Shown here one piece after another: positions 20,468 through 30,156 of a stretch of DNA of 64,000 nucleotides. This stretch comes from Saitoella complicata NRRL Y-17804 (Eukaryota > Ascomycota > Saitoellomycetes > Saitoellales > Saitoellaceae): contig NW_017566992.1 of NCBI RefSeq assembly GCF_001661265.1, positions 713,514 to 777,513 of the forward strand, given 5' to 3'. Made by a program: the position numbers and the translations under genes. The stretch's first letter is position 1, and every line of letters begins with the position of its first letter. The notes beneath the pieces were generated by a model. It was not told the DNA's origin, did no database searches, and saw nothing but the letters and a program-made list of their open reading frames with translations.

Positions 20468-21373
20468 TCACCCCTTCATCCCCAACAACAACCCAACCCC
20501 AGGCACACTCCCCTTCCCCATCAACCACTCCACCATCTCCCTCCTCCCCCCATCCACTGCCTTCCTCAAAACCCCCTTCCCATTAACATCCGCCCCAAAC
20601 TCCTCCACCAACATCTTCACCAACTCGAATCTCCCCATTTTGACACACTGTAATAACGCTGCGTCAGAGCTTGCGTGAATGTTGCAGCCGCCGTGGGTGA
20701 GGAGGAGACGGACATAGGTGAGTGGTGGGTTTGGGAGGCGGAGGAGGTTTGTGAGAGGGTAGGGGTTGTGTCGGGAGATCGTGAAGTTGCGGTTAATGAG
20801 GGCTTCGAGGAGGAGGAGTTTTTCCTGTAGCCGTGGCTCACGAAATAGTCTGTCAGGAATCTCAGGCGGCTTCACCCTCATATACCCCTTCTCAACCCTC
20901 GTCACAACGCCCACCGGTGGTATCCCCCCACCATCCGTCGCATCCCGATACGCGTACGGCGTCAACACACTCCGCTCATACATCTCTAACACCTCCACCC
21001 CAAAAATATTCCGAAACCAACCTTTCTCCAAGAATCGTCGTGTTACGTGGTGTTTTTGGCCACACATGGAGAGGATGAAGGAGAGTTTGAGGTGGGTGTC
21101 GGTTGAGGCGTTGGATTCGAAGGTGTGGAAGAGGGTGCGGGAGGTTAGGGGGAGGTGAGGGTTGGAGGAGGAGGCGAAGATGCGGGATATTAGTTCGTAG
21201 GGGAGGTTTTCGAGGTAGGAGGAGCCGGGTTCTGGTTCTCGAGGTGGTGGTTCGTCATTGTTGGAGGATATCTTATGGCGTTTTGGGGGTGAGGGAGGGT
21301 CGTGATCTGCGGTTGGAGAGAGGGAGCGCTTGCGTGATGAGGTGATCCGACTTCGACCCTCGAGGAATGGCAT
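20468..21373 (-). CDS. F-box-like protein with C-terminal ankyrin-type repeats
   Basis: 301 residues from the ATG at 21373. A basic Ser-rich N-terminus with two nuclear-localisation-like clusters (SSRKRSLSP, PPKRHKIS) precedes YLENLPYELISRIF at about 60-75, an F-box-like helix pair. The C-terminal third shows degenerate ankyrin repeats: NPPLTYVRLLLTHGGCNIHASSDAALLQCVKMGRFELVKMLVEEFGADVNG and GGRREMVEWLM. F-box proteins bring substrates to SCF ubiquitin ligases, and ankyrin repeats would bind them, but this is family inference. The frame stays open upstream toward the assembly gap, so the real start may be further 5'. Many such genes exist in filamentous fungi. Confidence 0.65.
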   Translation of the reverse strand: MPFLEGRSRITSSRKRSLSPTADHDPPSPPKRHKISSNNDEPPPREPEPGSSYLENLPYELISRIFASSSNPHLPLTSRTLFHTFESNASTDTHLKLSFILSMCGQKHHVTRRFLEKGWFRNIFGVEVLEMYERSVLTPYAYRDATDGGGIPPVGVVTRVEKGYMRVKPPEIPDRLFREPRLQEKLLLLEALINRNFTISRHNPYPLTNLLRLPNPPLTYVRLLLTHGGCNIHASSDAALLQCVKMGRFELVKMLVEEFGADVNGKGVLRKAVDGGRREMVEWLMGKGSVPGVGLLLGMKG

Positions 21374-22057
21374 CTCTCCTCTTCTACCAAACCTGGTTAT
21401 TTTCTTGGTGTTGAGAAATCTACGACCAGCACCTGCGTAGAAGGAAATGTCGTCGTTACTAGCCAAAGTTGCCGGAACGGGAAATTCTCGTATATACACT
21501 ACGATCATACACACCTCCAACCACCCCCCCCCNCCNNNNNNNNNNNNNNNNNNNNNNNNNNNNNNNNNNNNNNNNNNNNNNNNNNNNNNNNNNNNNNNNN
21601 NNNNNNNNNNNNNNNNNNNNNNNNNNNNNNNNNNNNNNNNNNNNNNNNNNNNNNNNNNNNNNNNNNNNNNNNNNNNNNNNNNNNNNNNNNNNNNNNNNNN
21701 NNNNNNNNNNNNNNNNNNNNNNNNNNNNNNNNNNNNNNNNNNNNNNNNNNNNNNNNNNNNNNNNNNNNNNNNNNNNNNNNNNNNNNNNNNNNNNNNNNNN
21801 NNNNNNNNNNNNNNNNNNNNNNNNNNNNNNNNNNNNNNNNNNNNNNNNNNNNNNNNNNNNNCCCCCCCTACGCCCCCCGACGACAGTCTCAAACATTTCA
21901 TCATTATTATTGCCACGCTAACGAGCTACACCAAGAGTCATATGACTTCATGGAAAGAGCATCGATTCCTCGATCATGACCTCACAGCCTAACTCTTGAA
22001 TGAACTTGCAATCCTCACACTTCACAACGTTCATATCGAACAACGCGACCGGCACCG
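21374..22057. other. Divergent interval interrupted by the gap
   Basis: Apart from the unknown bases this holds about 160 bp left and 195 bp right of the gap, which should include promoters of the two flanking genes. An exon of either gene could be hidden in the gap. Confidence 0.3.
21533..21861. other. Assembly gap (N run) flanked by C homopolymers
   Basis: Unknown bases from 21536 to 21861 plus one at 21533. The left edge ends in a run of C and the right edge begins with a run of seven C. A homopolymer dropout in sequencing is a likely cause. The gap lies in the divergent interval between the F-box-like gene and the next hypothetical gene. Confidence 0.95.
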
Positions 22058-22840
22058 ATGTCTGCTTCCTCGAAACTCGGACTAGCAACCCCAGTCTTCA
22101 CGACAACATACTTCAACACCTCAAGCCCTAACTTATCCTTCACCTTGCGACCCACCGGCCCCACCATGCCCATCTCAAACCACTGGACATCAACCGACTC
22201 TGTCCCGACGTTCGATCTGGGTCCAGCAGCTGTCGAGTTGAGGGAAGAAATGGTGTTGGGGATGTGGGAGCATCCTGTACACTTCCATACTCCCATCGGA
22301 GGTAACTCACCGATGGGCTTTGCAACGGATTCGGGGTACACAGACGCTGTCGATGCCACCGTCGGGGCTATCTCACCTTTGGAGCTGCCACCACCTCTCA
22401 CGCCGTCCTACATCCCACCCTCAACCCCAATTTTGAGGTCCACCTCGAGGCGAAACCCACCTCCAGCCCTGGAGCAGCTGCCGAAACTGACCTTTTCGTC
22501 CTCGATCGAGTCGAACTCATCCACCGAGTCCGCGACCGCCGGGACACCTCACCCGCCCCCCGGACCAGTGCGTCATATCTCTTTCGCCTCGGATACCATC
22601 ACGCGTCCGACCGGCCTTGACGCGCACCACTCCGTCCATCTCCATACCGGGCGTGGTCGCGCGCCGAGTCCTCATCCCAACGTTCTGGCGCGGGCGTTTA
22701 AGAAGCATAAAACCCAGAGAGAGGGACATGTGGGGGTGGGTGAGAGTGGTGGAGAACGAAAGGGTGTTAGTATTGGGGAGAAGGTTGCGGGGGTGTTGGG
22801 GGTTGGGATTAGGGTTAGGAAGGGGTTGTGGATGCAGTGA
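22058..22840 (+). CDS. Hypothetical Ser/Pro-rich protein
   Basis: Open frame of 260 residues starting with ATG. The N-terminal 90 residues look globular (PNLSFTLRPTGPTMPISNHW, LREEMVLGMWEHPVHFHTP). The middle is Ser/Thr/Pro-rich and disordered, and the C-terminus is basic (NVLARAFKKHKTQ) and then Gly/Val-rich. I recognise no domain. The coding case rests on length, ATG start and C-ending codons in the first two thirds. The last 40 codons look less like the rest and may lie beyond a missed splice site. Confidence 0.4.
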   Translation: MSASSKLGLATPVFTTTYFNTSSPNLSFTLRPTGPTMPISNHWTSTDSVPTFDLGPAAVELREEMVLGMWEHPVHFHTPIGGNSPMGFATDSGYTDAVDATVGAISPLELPPPLTPSYIPPSTPILRSTSRRNPPPALEQLPKLTFSSSIESNSSTESATAGTPHPPPGPVRHISFASDTITRPTGLDAHHSVHLHTGRGRAPSPHPNVLARAFKKHKTQREGHVGVGESGGERKGVSIGEKVAGVLGVGIRVRKGLWMQ

Positions 22841-23013
22841 TGATGTTTAAGAACAATGTATTGCAAGTAACGCATGCTACGATGCTCGCCAAACCGCATG
22901 ATGGTATACTGTTGTATATCTCTTCATCATCCCCCGTACCCGCACATTCACAACTTTTGTCATATTCCCCGATGAAAACAGGCTCGCGGCAACAGCTGTC
23001 ACAGTCGCTGCCC

Positions 23014-24134
23014 TTAGATCAACAACCACATAAACACAACCTGACTCAAAGCAACCATGAACAAGAACTGAATCCTCCTGCTTCTCTGTCCGTGTGTGAC
23101 CGTCTGTGCCGTCGTTGCACCAGCGGAGTCTGGTAAGAGAACGTACTTCATCGAGCGGAGCTACACGAAACATCATATTAGCAGCGTGCATTGGCCGTGC
23201 GCGGTGCGCGTTACATACCAAGAAGAATCCGTTCGCGAAGAAAGTGTAGAAGAATACGGTGTAGGTTGGCGTCAGGGTACCACTGGCAAGGACGCGGGTG
23301 ATCATGGTAGCGATGATACTATGTTGTCGCATTAGCAAGTCGCAAAACAAACCGCAAGACAACAACATACCCGATGAACTTGTACCCACTGTACGCGATC
23401 AGATCGAGGAATTGGGACTGCGAGCTGATACCAAGAAGGTAGCACCCTAACTTGACCGCACAGAATTCAAAGATGATGACGGCGAACGCGGTAGAGGCCG
23501 TCGACGCGAGGAGTTGGGGATGGAACTGTCCCTGGAGTCCAGCGAGGAACGCAGAAAGGATGATGTACGACACGAACGCCATCACAGGGATATACAAATC
23601 CGGCGCATTGATATCGTCTCTTGGCGCCTTATACCCCTCCACATTCCCCTGCTCTCCACGCTTGACCAACCGCGTCCAGGGATGATGTCTCCACGGGAAC
23701 ACAACGAGCAACAACTTGTTCATCACATACGAGTTCGAGACGTGGAAAGTGTGTCGTATCGCTCCCAGGTTGATCCACCGATTCAGGTTCTGCTCGACGT
23801 ATTGCTGTCCTTGCGCCATAGCCGTCTGACCCATCTGGAAACCCATCTGTGCCGTAGCGTCATTCAAGCCGAAGAATTGGCCGGCGGCGGGGAAGGCGTT
23901 GTAGCCCCCGTATCCTGGCTGTTGACCAGGTGCTCCTGGTTGTTGAGGAGCATAGCCCTGAGGAGGGACTTGCGCGTACGCGTTTTGCTCGGCGGCGGAA
24001 TATGGCGAGATCACATTTGGTGGTGGAGAACGCATGGGTGGGATTGGGTGCTGTGGTGTTGGGTGGTAGAGGTGTGGAGGGGGTGAAGTTGCCTGTTGTT
24101 GGAAGGTTCCTCGATGCTGTGGGTTCGTGTACAT
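23014..24134 (-). CDS. YIF1: Yip1-interacting factor Yif1
   Basis: 336 residues in three exons (24134..23371, 23318..23219, 23160..23014); introns are 52 and 58 nt. A Pro/Gln-rich cytosolic N-terminus (about 1-100) is followed by the YIF1 domain. Its landmarks are FGLNDATAQMGFQMGQTAMAQGQQYVEQNL, the SNSYVMNKLLLVVFPWRHHPW stretch, APDLYIPVMAFVSYI and five hydrophobic spans, the last ending ALSQVVFMWLLI at the C-terminus. Yif1 with Yip1 and Yos1 cycles between ER and Golgi and is needed for COPII vesicle fusion. The third exon is supported by the LRSMKYVLLPDS segment expected after the fourth span. An untranslated first exon is likely. Confidence 0.92.
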
Positions 24135-24137
24135 GTC

Positions 24138-24188
24138 CTGCTCAGTTATGGTCAGCATTTTTTCTGAACAACTATATTCATAACGCAC
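24138..24188 (-). other. Predicted 5'-leader intron of YIF1
   Basis: A 51-nt stretch with a GTGCGT donor, a GCTGAC branch site and a CAG acceptor three bases before the YIF1 start codon. Its size matches the coding introns. No ATG in frame precedes it, so it would interrupt only the leader. Confidence 0.45.
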
Positions 24189-24685
24189 CTATTCGCTCAC
24201 TCCCTGACAGTCCAATTGGTCCTGGGTGCTCGTTTGTGATGTTTGGTCGTTTCGAGTTACGTAGCTGCAACCTACGAGCGCCCAGCTGCAGCTTCACGTG
24301 TGGAAGGATAGCAAGAGAAATGTAAGGTCTACGTTCGTCAAGGGAGGTCCTGGAGTTCTTTGCACAGTTATCTTTAGCAACCGAAGACGCCCGGGTTGAA
24401 AAGAATGCTCCGTGGCAGTACGGTAGTTGGCCCCCACCACGAACGCGTTTGCGGCCCTTCGAGGTTGCACAAAGCTAAGATCACAGTCGCCAAAGCCTTC
24501 TGAACAAGTTCTATTTGTCTTTCAATAATTGTTCAACAGGTGTTCGTATTCGTCGCGCTCCTCCAATGTCCTCCAGCGGAATGACTCGTGCGCTCCTTTG
24601 CGTCCTCAGGGTAACCCCAGCGCGTTCAATCGAAATTTATGCATTAGAGCGTCACATTGTTCAACCGTAACCACCATCATCCAAC
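24189..24685. promoter_or_regulatory. Divergent promoter of YIF1 and eIF1A, with a CACGTG box
   Basis: The interval separates two divergent start codons. It contains TTCACGTG (CACGTG at 24295-24300), the E-box bound by Cbf1-type bHLH factors in fungi, which is common upstream of translation genes. The site is seen; its use is inferred. Confidence 0.35.
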
Positions 24686-25276
24686 ATGCCTAAGAACAAG
24701 GGAAAGGTTCGTACATCTCTCCTCTCGTTCTAGTCATCCTTAGCATCTCCACTGCTCGTCTGGCTTTCGAACGAGTCATTATGACACGGTACTGACTTGT
24801 GGCGAATACAGGGAGGAAAGAACAGGAGAAGAGGAAAGAACGAGAACGAGGACGAGAAGCGTGAGCTTGTGTTCAAGGAGGATGGACAGGAATACGCTCA
24901 GGTCACCAAGATGCTTGGTAACGGACGTTTGGAGGCCATGTGCTTCGACGGAGAGAGGCGTTTGGCGCACATTCGTGGAAAGTTGAGGAAGAAGGTACGT
25001 GCTCCCGAACGAAGCGAGGGTCCCCTTTTGCAGAGATGATGAGACTAACGCATTCTTTGGTAGGTCTGGATCAACCAGGGTGATATCATCCTCCTCTCCC
25101 TCCGTGAATACCAGGACGAGAAGGCCGACGTTATCCAGAAGTACAATGCCGATGAGGCGAGAAACCTCAAGGCCTACGGAGAGTTGCCCGAGAACGCCAA
25201 GATCAACGAGACTGACATGTTCGGTGGTGAGGGTGACGAGGAGTGTAACTTCGAGTTCGACATCGACGAGATCTAA
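24686..25276 (+). CDS. TIF11: Translation initiation factor eIF1A
   Basis: 138 residues in three exons (24686..24706, 24812..24994, 25064..25276). Starts MPKNKGK joined to [12 protein letters not shown], the basic N-terminal tail. The OB fold holds [30 protein letters not shown] and [23 protein letters not shown], and the acidic C-terminal tail ends DIDEI. eIF1A binds the A site of the 40S subunit and controls scanning and start-codon choice. Exon 1 has only seven codons; the second intron ends with branch GACTAACG and TAG. Very strongly conserved, so the call is firm. Confidence 0.97.
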
Positions 25277-25694
25277 GCGCATTTACGCGTCTGTCATCAT
25301 GTTCATCGTTCGTTAGAGAAGAGAAGGAAAGGAAGAGAGTGCGGCGTGGCATCAAAAAAGTATGGTTACGGATTGAGGTCGCTTTTTGTTGGAATCTGAG
25401 TGTGTTGTTTTTATCTTTGTGTCGTCTTTTTCTCGACCTCTCACACGGTGCTCCTGTCGTCAACATACGTACGCAGTCACTGTTGGGGTCGAATGTGTAT
25501 ACGCAGGGTTGTTTCTTGTCAGTTTGTTTGGACAGGCAAAATGGAAAATCATAAAAATCATGGTGTAACACCTCGGCCTCAATCGTCCCTTGATCCGGAC
25601 CCGTATGTTGGCTATGCTATGGGTATCTTCTATTGTACTATCACATTTTTGTAACCCCTTCATCCTCCCCGGTTCCTCATCCCTCAACTACCTT
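25277..25694. other. Convergent intergenic stretch
   Basis: About 420 bp between the 3' ends of TIF11 and the mitochondrial EF-G2 gene. T-rich in part, as expected for 3' untranslated regions. No gene is supported. Confidence 0.4.
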
Positions 25695-28160
25695 TTAAAA
25701 ATCAAATCCACCTCTGACCTCCTTCAGCACTTCACGTTCCTTGTCGCGATTCACCCTCTCGAACTTCTCAACACTCATCTGGAATGATCCCCTTCCACCA
25801 GTCAAACTTCGTAGGGATTTGTTGTAGCCAATCATCTCGCGCAATGGAACCAATGCTTTCACCACTCGGACTTGCGCAGATTCATCCGTGGAAGAACGCG
25901 CGTTGTAGGTTGAGTCTGGTGGAGCATACACCCTGTCCAGATCGACGGAAGAGATATCGGATGAGGCATCCTCATCAAGGGAAAGGATGGTACCCCCGCG
26001 TGTACCGGAAATATCACCGACAACACCACCGAGATCTTTCTCTCCCACAGTAACGGTAACAGCCATGACTGGCTCCACCACGCCCGTGCCCACTGATTTG
26101 ATCGCCTCCACCACGGCTAGCCTTCCTGCTTGCGAAAGAGCAGTGAGTGTTGGTGCAGGGTCTGTGGTGAGCAGGTCCTTCACAGCGACTGTGACGTGTG
26201 TAGCATGAAGCTGAGCAGAAAACAAAGGACCACGGACCAATGCCACCTCGGCCGCCATTTGCAATGTAGAATGTACTTCACCGTGGATCAAGTCGCCGGG
26301 GAGCAGAATACCTGCCGGGATGATCGTGGTGATTTTGTTTCCGTTCACAGTTCTCGTACGGGTGAGTTCCATTTCTTCCGGAGCGCCTCCAAATCCCTTG
26401 CTCTTCTTCTTTGATACTTTCTTGGTCTTCTTCACTTCGACCTCTTCTACTTCCTCCTCTTCATATGGCTCTACCATTGCCTTGGCAGATGCTGTTCCTC
26501 TCTTGCCAGCTCCAAACTCCTTGTCGACCTGCTTTTCCATCTCTGCACTCATGCCGTTGACAGTTTCTCTGTATCCAATTCTCAGGTCACCCATCTCGGC
26601 CTTGGCTCCGAACTCTCCGAGGAGACGTTCTCGGACAACCTCGAGGTGGAGTTCACCCATGCCACTGAGCAAGACCTGCCCAGTCTCATCATCACGAGTG
26701 ACATGAAGAGATGGGTCCTCACGGAGTGCCATTTCCAATGCTAGGTCTAAACCCTTGGCGTCAGACAACGTCGTTGGTTCGAGGGAACGGATGAAAACTG
26801 GTGGTGGAGTAGGAATAGGGTGAAGTTGAAGGGTTGTGCGCGAATCACGAGAGGAGATGATCGTAGTTCCAGTCTTCGCATGCTTCAAACCCAAGATAAC
26901 ACCGATATTTCCTGCAGTGATTTCCGTAACTTCTTCAGAATCCATAGCATACATCCTCAACAACTTATTAGCGCGCTCCTTCATAGGAACTTCTCCAACT
27001 GTGACGGTGTTTGTGATTGGGGTACCCATCGCGAGTTTTCCGCTGTAAACACGAACGAACACCATTGCTCCTTTTCTGGGATCGTGGACGACTTTGAATG
27101 CAAGTGCACACAGATCATTCTTCTTGTCGTCGAGTTCGCCGGGTTTTCCCTGCAGCGTAATGGCTGCTGGTGGACGGTCAGCAGGGCAGGGGAGGTAGTC
27201 GAGTACGGCGTCAAGAAGAGGCTGTACACCGATGTTTCGGAATGAAGCGCCGGTGAGGATAGGGATGAGTGTGTTGCCAAGCGTGCATCTTCGAATAGCT
27301 TTCTTGAGCGCGGCAGTTGGAATGGCATTTTCGTGTTCGAGGTAAAGTTCCATGACCTCTTCATCGAGTTCCGCAAGTGTGTCGACAAGAGCTCCACGGG
27401 CTTTTGCTGTTTCCTCTTGGAGTGCTGGAGAGGGGTAGGAAGCAACAGGAACTGCCTTGACGTCCCTCCCATCAGACTTTCCGTCACTGGGCCATGTGAG
27501 AACAATACCGTCCATGACATCCACGACACCGATGAATGCTCCACCTTCAACACCGTTCTCGAAGACTGGGATCTGAAGACATCCAACTTTAGCTCCACCT
27601 CTTGCCAACTTCGTCGCCACTTCACGGACAGTACGCCCGAATCCAGCGCCTGTTCGGTCCATCTTATTGACGAAAACGATACGAGGGATCTGATGTGCAG
27701 ATGCTTGTCGCCAGACTTTCTCGGTCTGTGCTTCAACACCTGCTACGGCGTCGAGGATGGTGACTGCACCATCAAGGACACGGAGTGATCTTGCAACCTC
27801 GAAGGTAAAATCAGCATGTCCAGGTGTATCGATCAAGTTAAGTCGGTAGTTTCGCCAAGGAAAGGTAATTGCTGCGGATGTAATCGTAATTCCACGTTGG
27901 CGTTCAGCGGGGAGGTAGTCCATGACCGTGTTTCCCTCGTCAACATCTCCAATCCGCCGCGTGTACCCAGAATAGTAGAGCATACGCTCAGTCGTTGTCG
28001 TCTTACCGGCATCGATGTGTGCAATGATACCGATGTTTCGCAGGCGAGAAACTGGTATATCCTCGGCTGCTACGGCAGCATAAGTGCGGTGGTTAATGAT
28101 CCATGTCACTGGACGCCGTAATGAACGACAGCACAGTCGGGGTATTGGACTTCGAAGCAT
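25695..28160 (-). CDS. MEF2: Mitochondrial ribosome-releasing elongation factor G2
   Basis: Intronless, 821 residues from the Met before LRSPIPRLCCRSLRR, a basic Ser/Arg presequence of about 35 residues for mitochondrial import. The GTPase domain has RNIGIIAHIDAGKTTTTERMLYYSG, the switch with RQRGITITSA, DTPGHADFTFEV and NKMDRTGAGF. Later domains include SGMGELHLEVV and the C-terminal EF-G domain IV-V ending with GRGSFQM. It resembles Mef2/EF-G2mt, which splits mitochondrial ribosomes with the recycling factor after termination. A Lys-rich insert (KKTKKVSKKKSKGFGG) sits in domain IV, as in other fungal Mef2. The frame is open upstream but without ATG. CHS5 starts 113 bp away on the other strand. 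Confidence 0.92.
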   Translation of the reverse strand: MLRSPIPRLCCRSLRRPVTWIINHRTYAAVAAEDIPVSRLRNIGIIAHIDAGKTTTTERMLYYSGYTRRIGDVDEGNTVMDYLPAERQRGITITSAAITFPWRNYRLNLIDTPGHADFTFEVARSLRVLDGAVTILDAVAGVEAQTEKVWRQASAHQIPRIVFVNKMDRTGAGFGRTVREVATKLARGGAKVGCLQIPVFENGVEGGAFIGVVDVMDGIVLTWPSDGKSDGRDVKAVPVASYPSPALQEETAKARGALVDTLAELDEEVMELYLEHENAIPTAALKKAIRRCTLGNTLIPILTGASFRNIGVQPLLDAVLDYLPCPADRPPAAITLQGKPGELDDKKNDLCALAFKVVHDPRKGAMVFVRVYSGKLAMGTPITNTVTVGEVPMKERANKLLRMYAMDSEEVTEITAGNIGVILGLKHAKTGTTIISSRDSRTTLQLHPIPTPPPVFIRSLEPTTLSDAKGLDLALEMALREDPSLHVTRDDETGQVLLSGMGELHLEVVRERLLGEFGAKAEMGDLRIGYRETVNGMSAEMEKQVDKEFGAGKRGTASAKAMVEPYEEEEVEEVEVKKTKKVSKKKSKGFGGAPEEMELTRTRTVNGNKITTIIPAGILLPGDLIHGEVHSTLQMAAEVALVRGPLFSAQLHATHVTVAVKDLLTTDPAPTLTALSQAGRLAVVEAIKSVGTGVVEPVMAVTVTVGEKDLGGVVGDISGTRGGTILSLDEDASSDISSVDLDRVYAPPDSTYNARSSTDESAQVRVVKALVPLREMIGYNKSLRSLTGGRGSFQMSVEKFERVNRDKEREVLKEVRGGFDF

Positions 28161-28273
28161 TGTAGTATATCCTCCTGCTCGGTGTGCCGCAGCTGCACCT
28201 CCAGGGGCCGTGCCAGCGCAGCCCTGTACGACATCGACCAACTGTCAACAATCAATTGAAACGGTAACCTGCC

Positions 28274-29852
28274 ATGGCGACGAAGGTCCAATTCACCGTT
28301 GGGAAGCTGGATGCCGGAATGGTATGCTGACGGCCTCTGTCATTCTTGTCATTCCAAGACGCTGACCGGGCATCTACAGGCAATCCTCCTTACCCGCGAC
28401 CCCAAGGAGTCGATGCACCTCGTCGAATTCCCTTCCGTACTCTTGCCATCAGGTGTGAAATCCGGTTCTATCATTGATATCTCAGTTGCGCAGAATCCGA
28501 CTGAGGAGGATGCTGAGAACGAGGCTTTCAGCAACTTGCAGGAGGATATCCTCGCACAGTTCGGAACGGCAGAGCCCAAAACTCCTGAGCTGAGATTACG
28601 AAACGCGACACAGACAAGTGTAGTACTGGAATGGGACCCAGTCGAAATCGCCACTGCCGAGTTGCGGTCATTGGCACTTTACAAGAACAACGCACGATTA
28701 GGCAACATCCCAGATCCGCTCCACAACACCTCAACCAAACTCTCCGGCCTCGCAATCGACACCGCCTACAGCTTCCACCTCGTCCTTAAAACCTCCGCCG
28801 GAACCTACACCTCCCCAAAACTCAATGTCAAAACCCACAAAATGACCGACCTCACCGGTCTCCAAATCTGCGTTTCCGACACACCACCCCTTACCGCGGA
28901 GGAGCAGACGGCACTCATGGCTTCATTGCAGGCGATCGGAGCTAGGGAACCGCAGACAAATGTGAAGATTGATACTACGCATTTCATTTGTAAGGAGCCT
29001 AGGGGACCGGAGTGGGAAAAGGCGAATGAGATGAATATTCCTATCGTTGTGCCGGAGTGGGTTACGGCGTGTGAACGTGAAGGAAGACTCGTTGGTGTCA
29101 AAGCGTATTATCTCGGTGCAGACCCAGCACTTCGGGTTGTTCGTGGGCCGGCGGGGCCTCCGCCTGGGTACCCTGAGTCGAGAAGAGGAAGTATGCTCGA
29201 TGTCCCGACGCGGTCTTCCCTTGCTGCTGGCGCTGCTGCTGAAGGTGCTGCGGCAACCGACTCCACCCCTGTTACTACAGAACCACCTATCGATGAAGGA
29301 CCAGAGCCCTTGTCTTTGCCGACCAGCCCACCACCAGAGCCAGTTAACCTCAATGAGCTCAACCTCGCCGAAGCACGAGTTCTGCCACAGGATGTCGGCG
29401 CGCTGGACGAAGGCTTCGATTTCGCTCCGACCCAGGCTGTTGCGATCACACCCACCGAGACACCCGCACAGGATTCGGGAGTGCCTCAAGAGCCAGAACA
29501 GACCGAACAGGCTGGAAAGGAGGAGGAACAGGCGCCGGTACAGCCGCATACAATTGTGGATAACACCGATGGGCCCGTACCCGAAGCAGTTGCCCCACCA
29601 ACAACCGAAGGCGACCGAAGACTTACTCCAGAGCCATCACCCGTCGTCACCCCTACCCTCGGCGAGGGCGAACCAGGCCCAGAAGGACACATCACCGCGA
29701 CTGCCACGGACGCCGAAGAAGCTGCTCCGGAAGCTACGGAAGAAGCTGGTGTTGCCGCGAAGGAGGAAGAGGAGATTGTAGAGGCGGCTGAGGTAGCTGA
29801 GGGGAAGGATGAGCAGGCAAATGAGGAGGGGTTTGAGGAGGTTGCGATCTAA
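28274..29852 (+). CDS. CHS5: Exomer scaffold protein Chs5
   Basis: 506 residues in two exons (28274..28321 and 28380..29852; 58-nt intron with branch GCTGACC). The start MATKVQFTVGKLDAGM joined to AILLTRDPKESMHLVEFPSVLLPSGVKSGSI is the conserved Chs5 N-terminal dimer domain. A fibronectin type III domain (about 85-170) and a BRCT domain (about 175-265; TGLQICVSDTPPL ... IVVPEWVTACEREGRLV) follow; together they bind Arf1. The remaining 230 residues are acidic, Pro/Glu/Ala-rich and disordered. Chs5 with the ChAPs forms exomer at the trans-Golgi, which exports chitin synthase to the surface. Length is below yeast Chs5 (671), mainly in the tail. Confidence 0.93.
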
Positions 29853-30156
29853 AGGGATTTGAAGTGTTACTTGGTGCTATTCCTACTTTACCAAATGATA
29901 CCCGTAAGTGAACAATGAACATTATTTGACTCGACTCGATATCATGCTTAAGTTGTCAAATCAACGATCAATAAAAAGAAAGAGATATCATATTTTAGTA
30001 TTAGAGTTAGAAGTAAAGTCAAGTTGATGTCGATGCTTTCGCAATAAGGTATAACTCATCGACAATCTATATTGTTCATGAAACCCAGGCCTCCTCCCGA
30101 CCATCCCGTCCCGTCCAGTCCCATATAAGAATTCAGGTATTTCCGCAAGCATCGTC
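29853..30156. other. Convergent intergenic stretch
   Basis: About 300 AT-rich bases between the 3' ends of CHS5 and the GT2 gene. It shows no coding signal. Confidence 0.4.

Noticed and set aside
28161-28241. Longer N-terminus of the mitochondrial EF-G2
   Set aside because: The extension begins at a non-ATG codon and lacks presequence character; the Met at 28160 starts a clear one.
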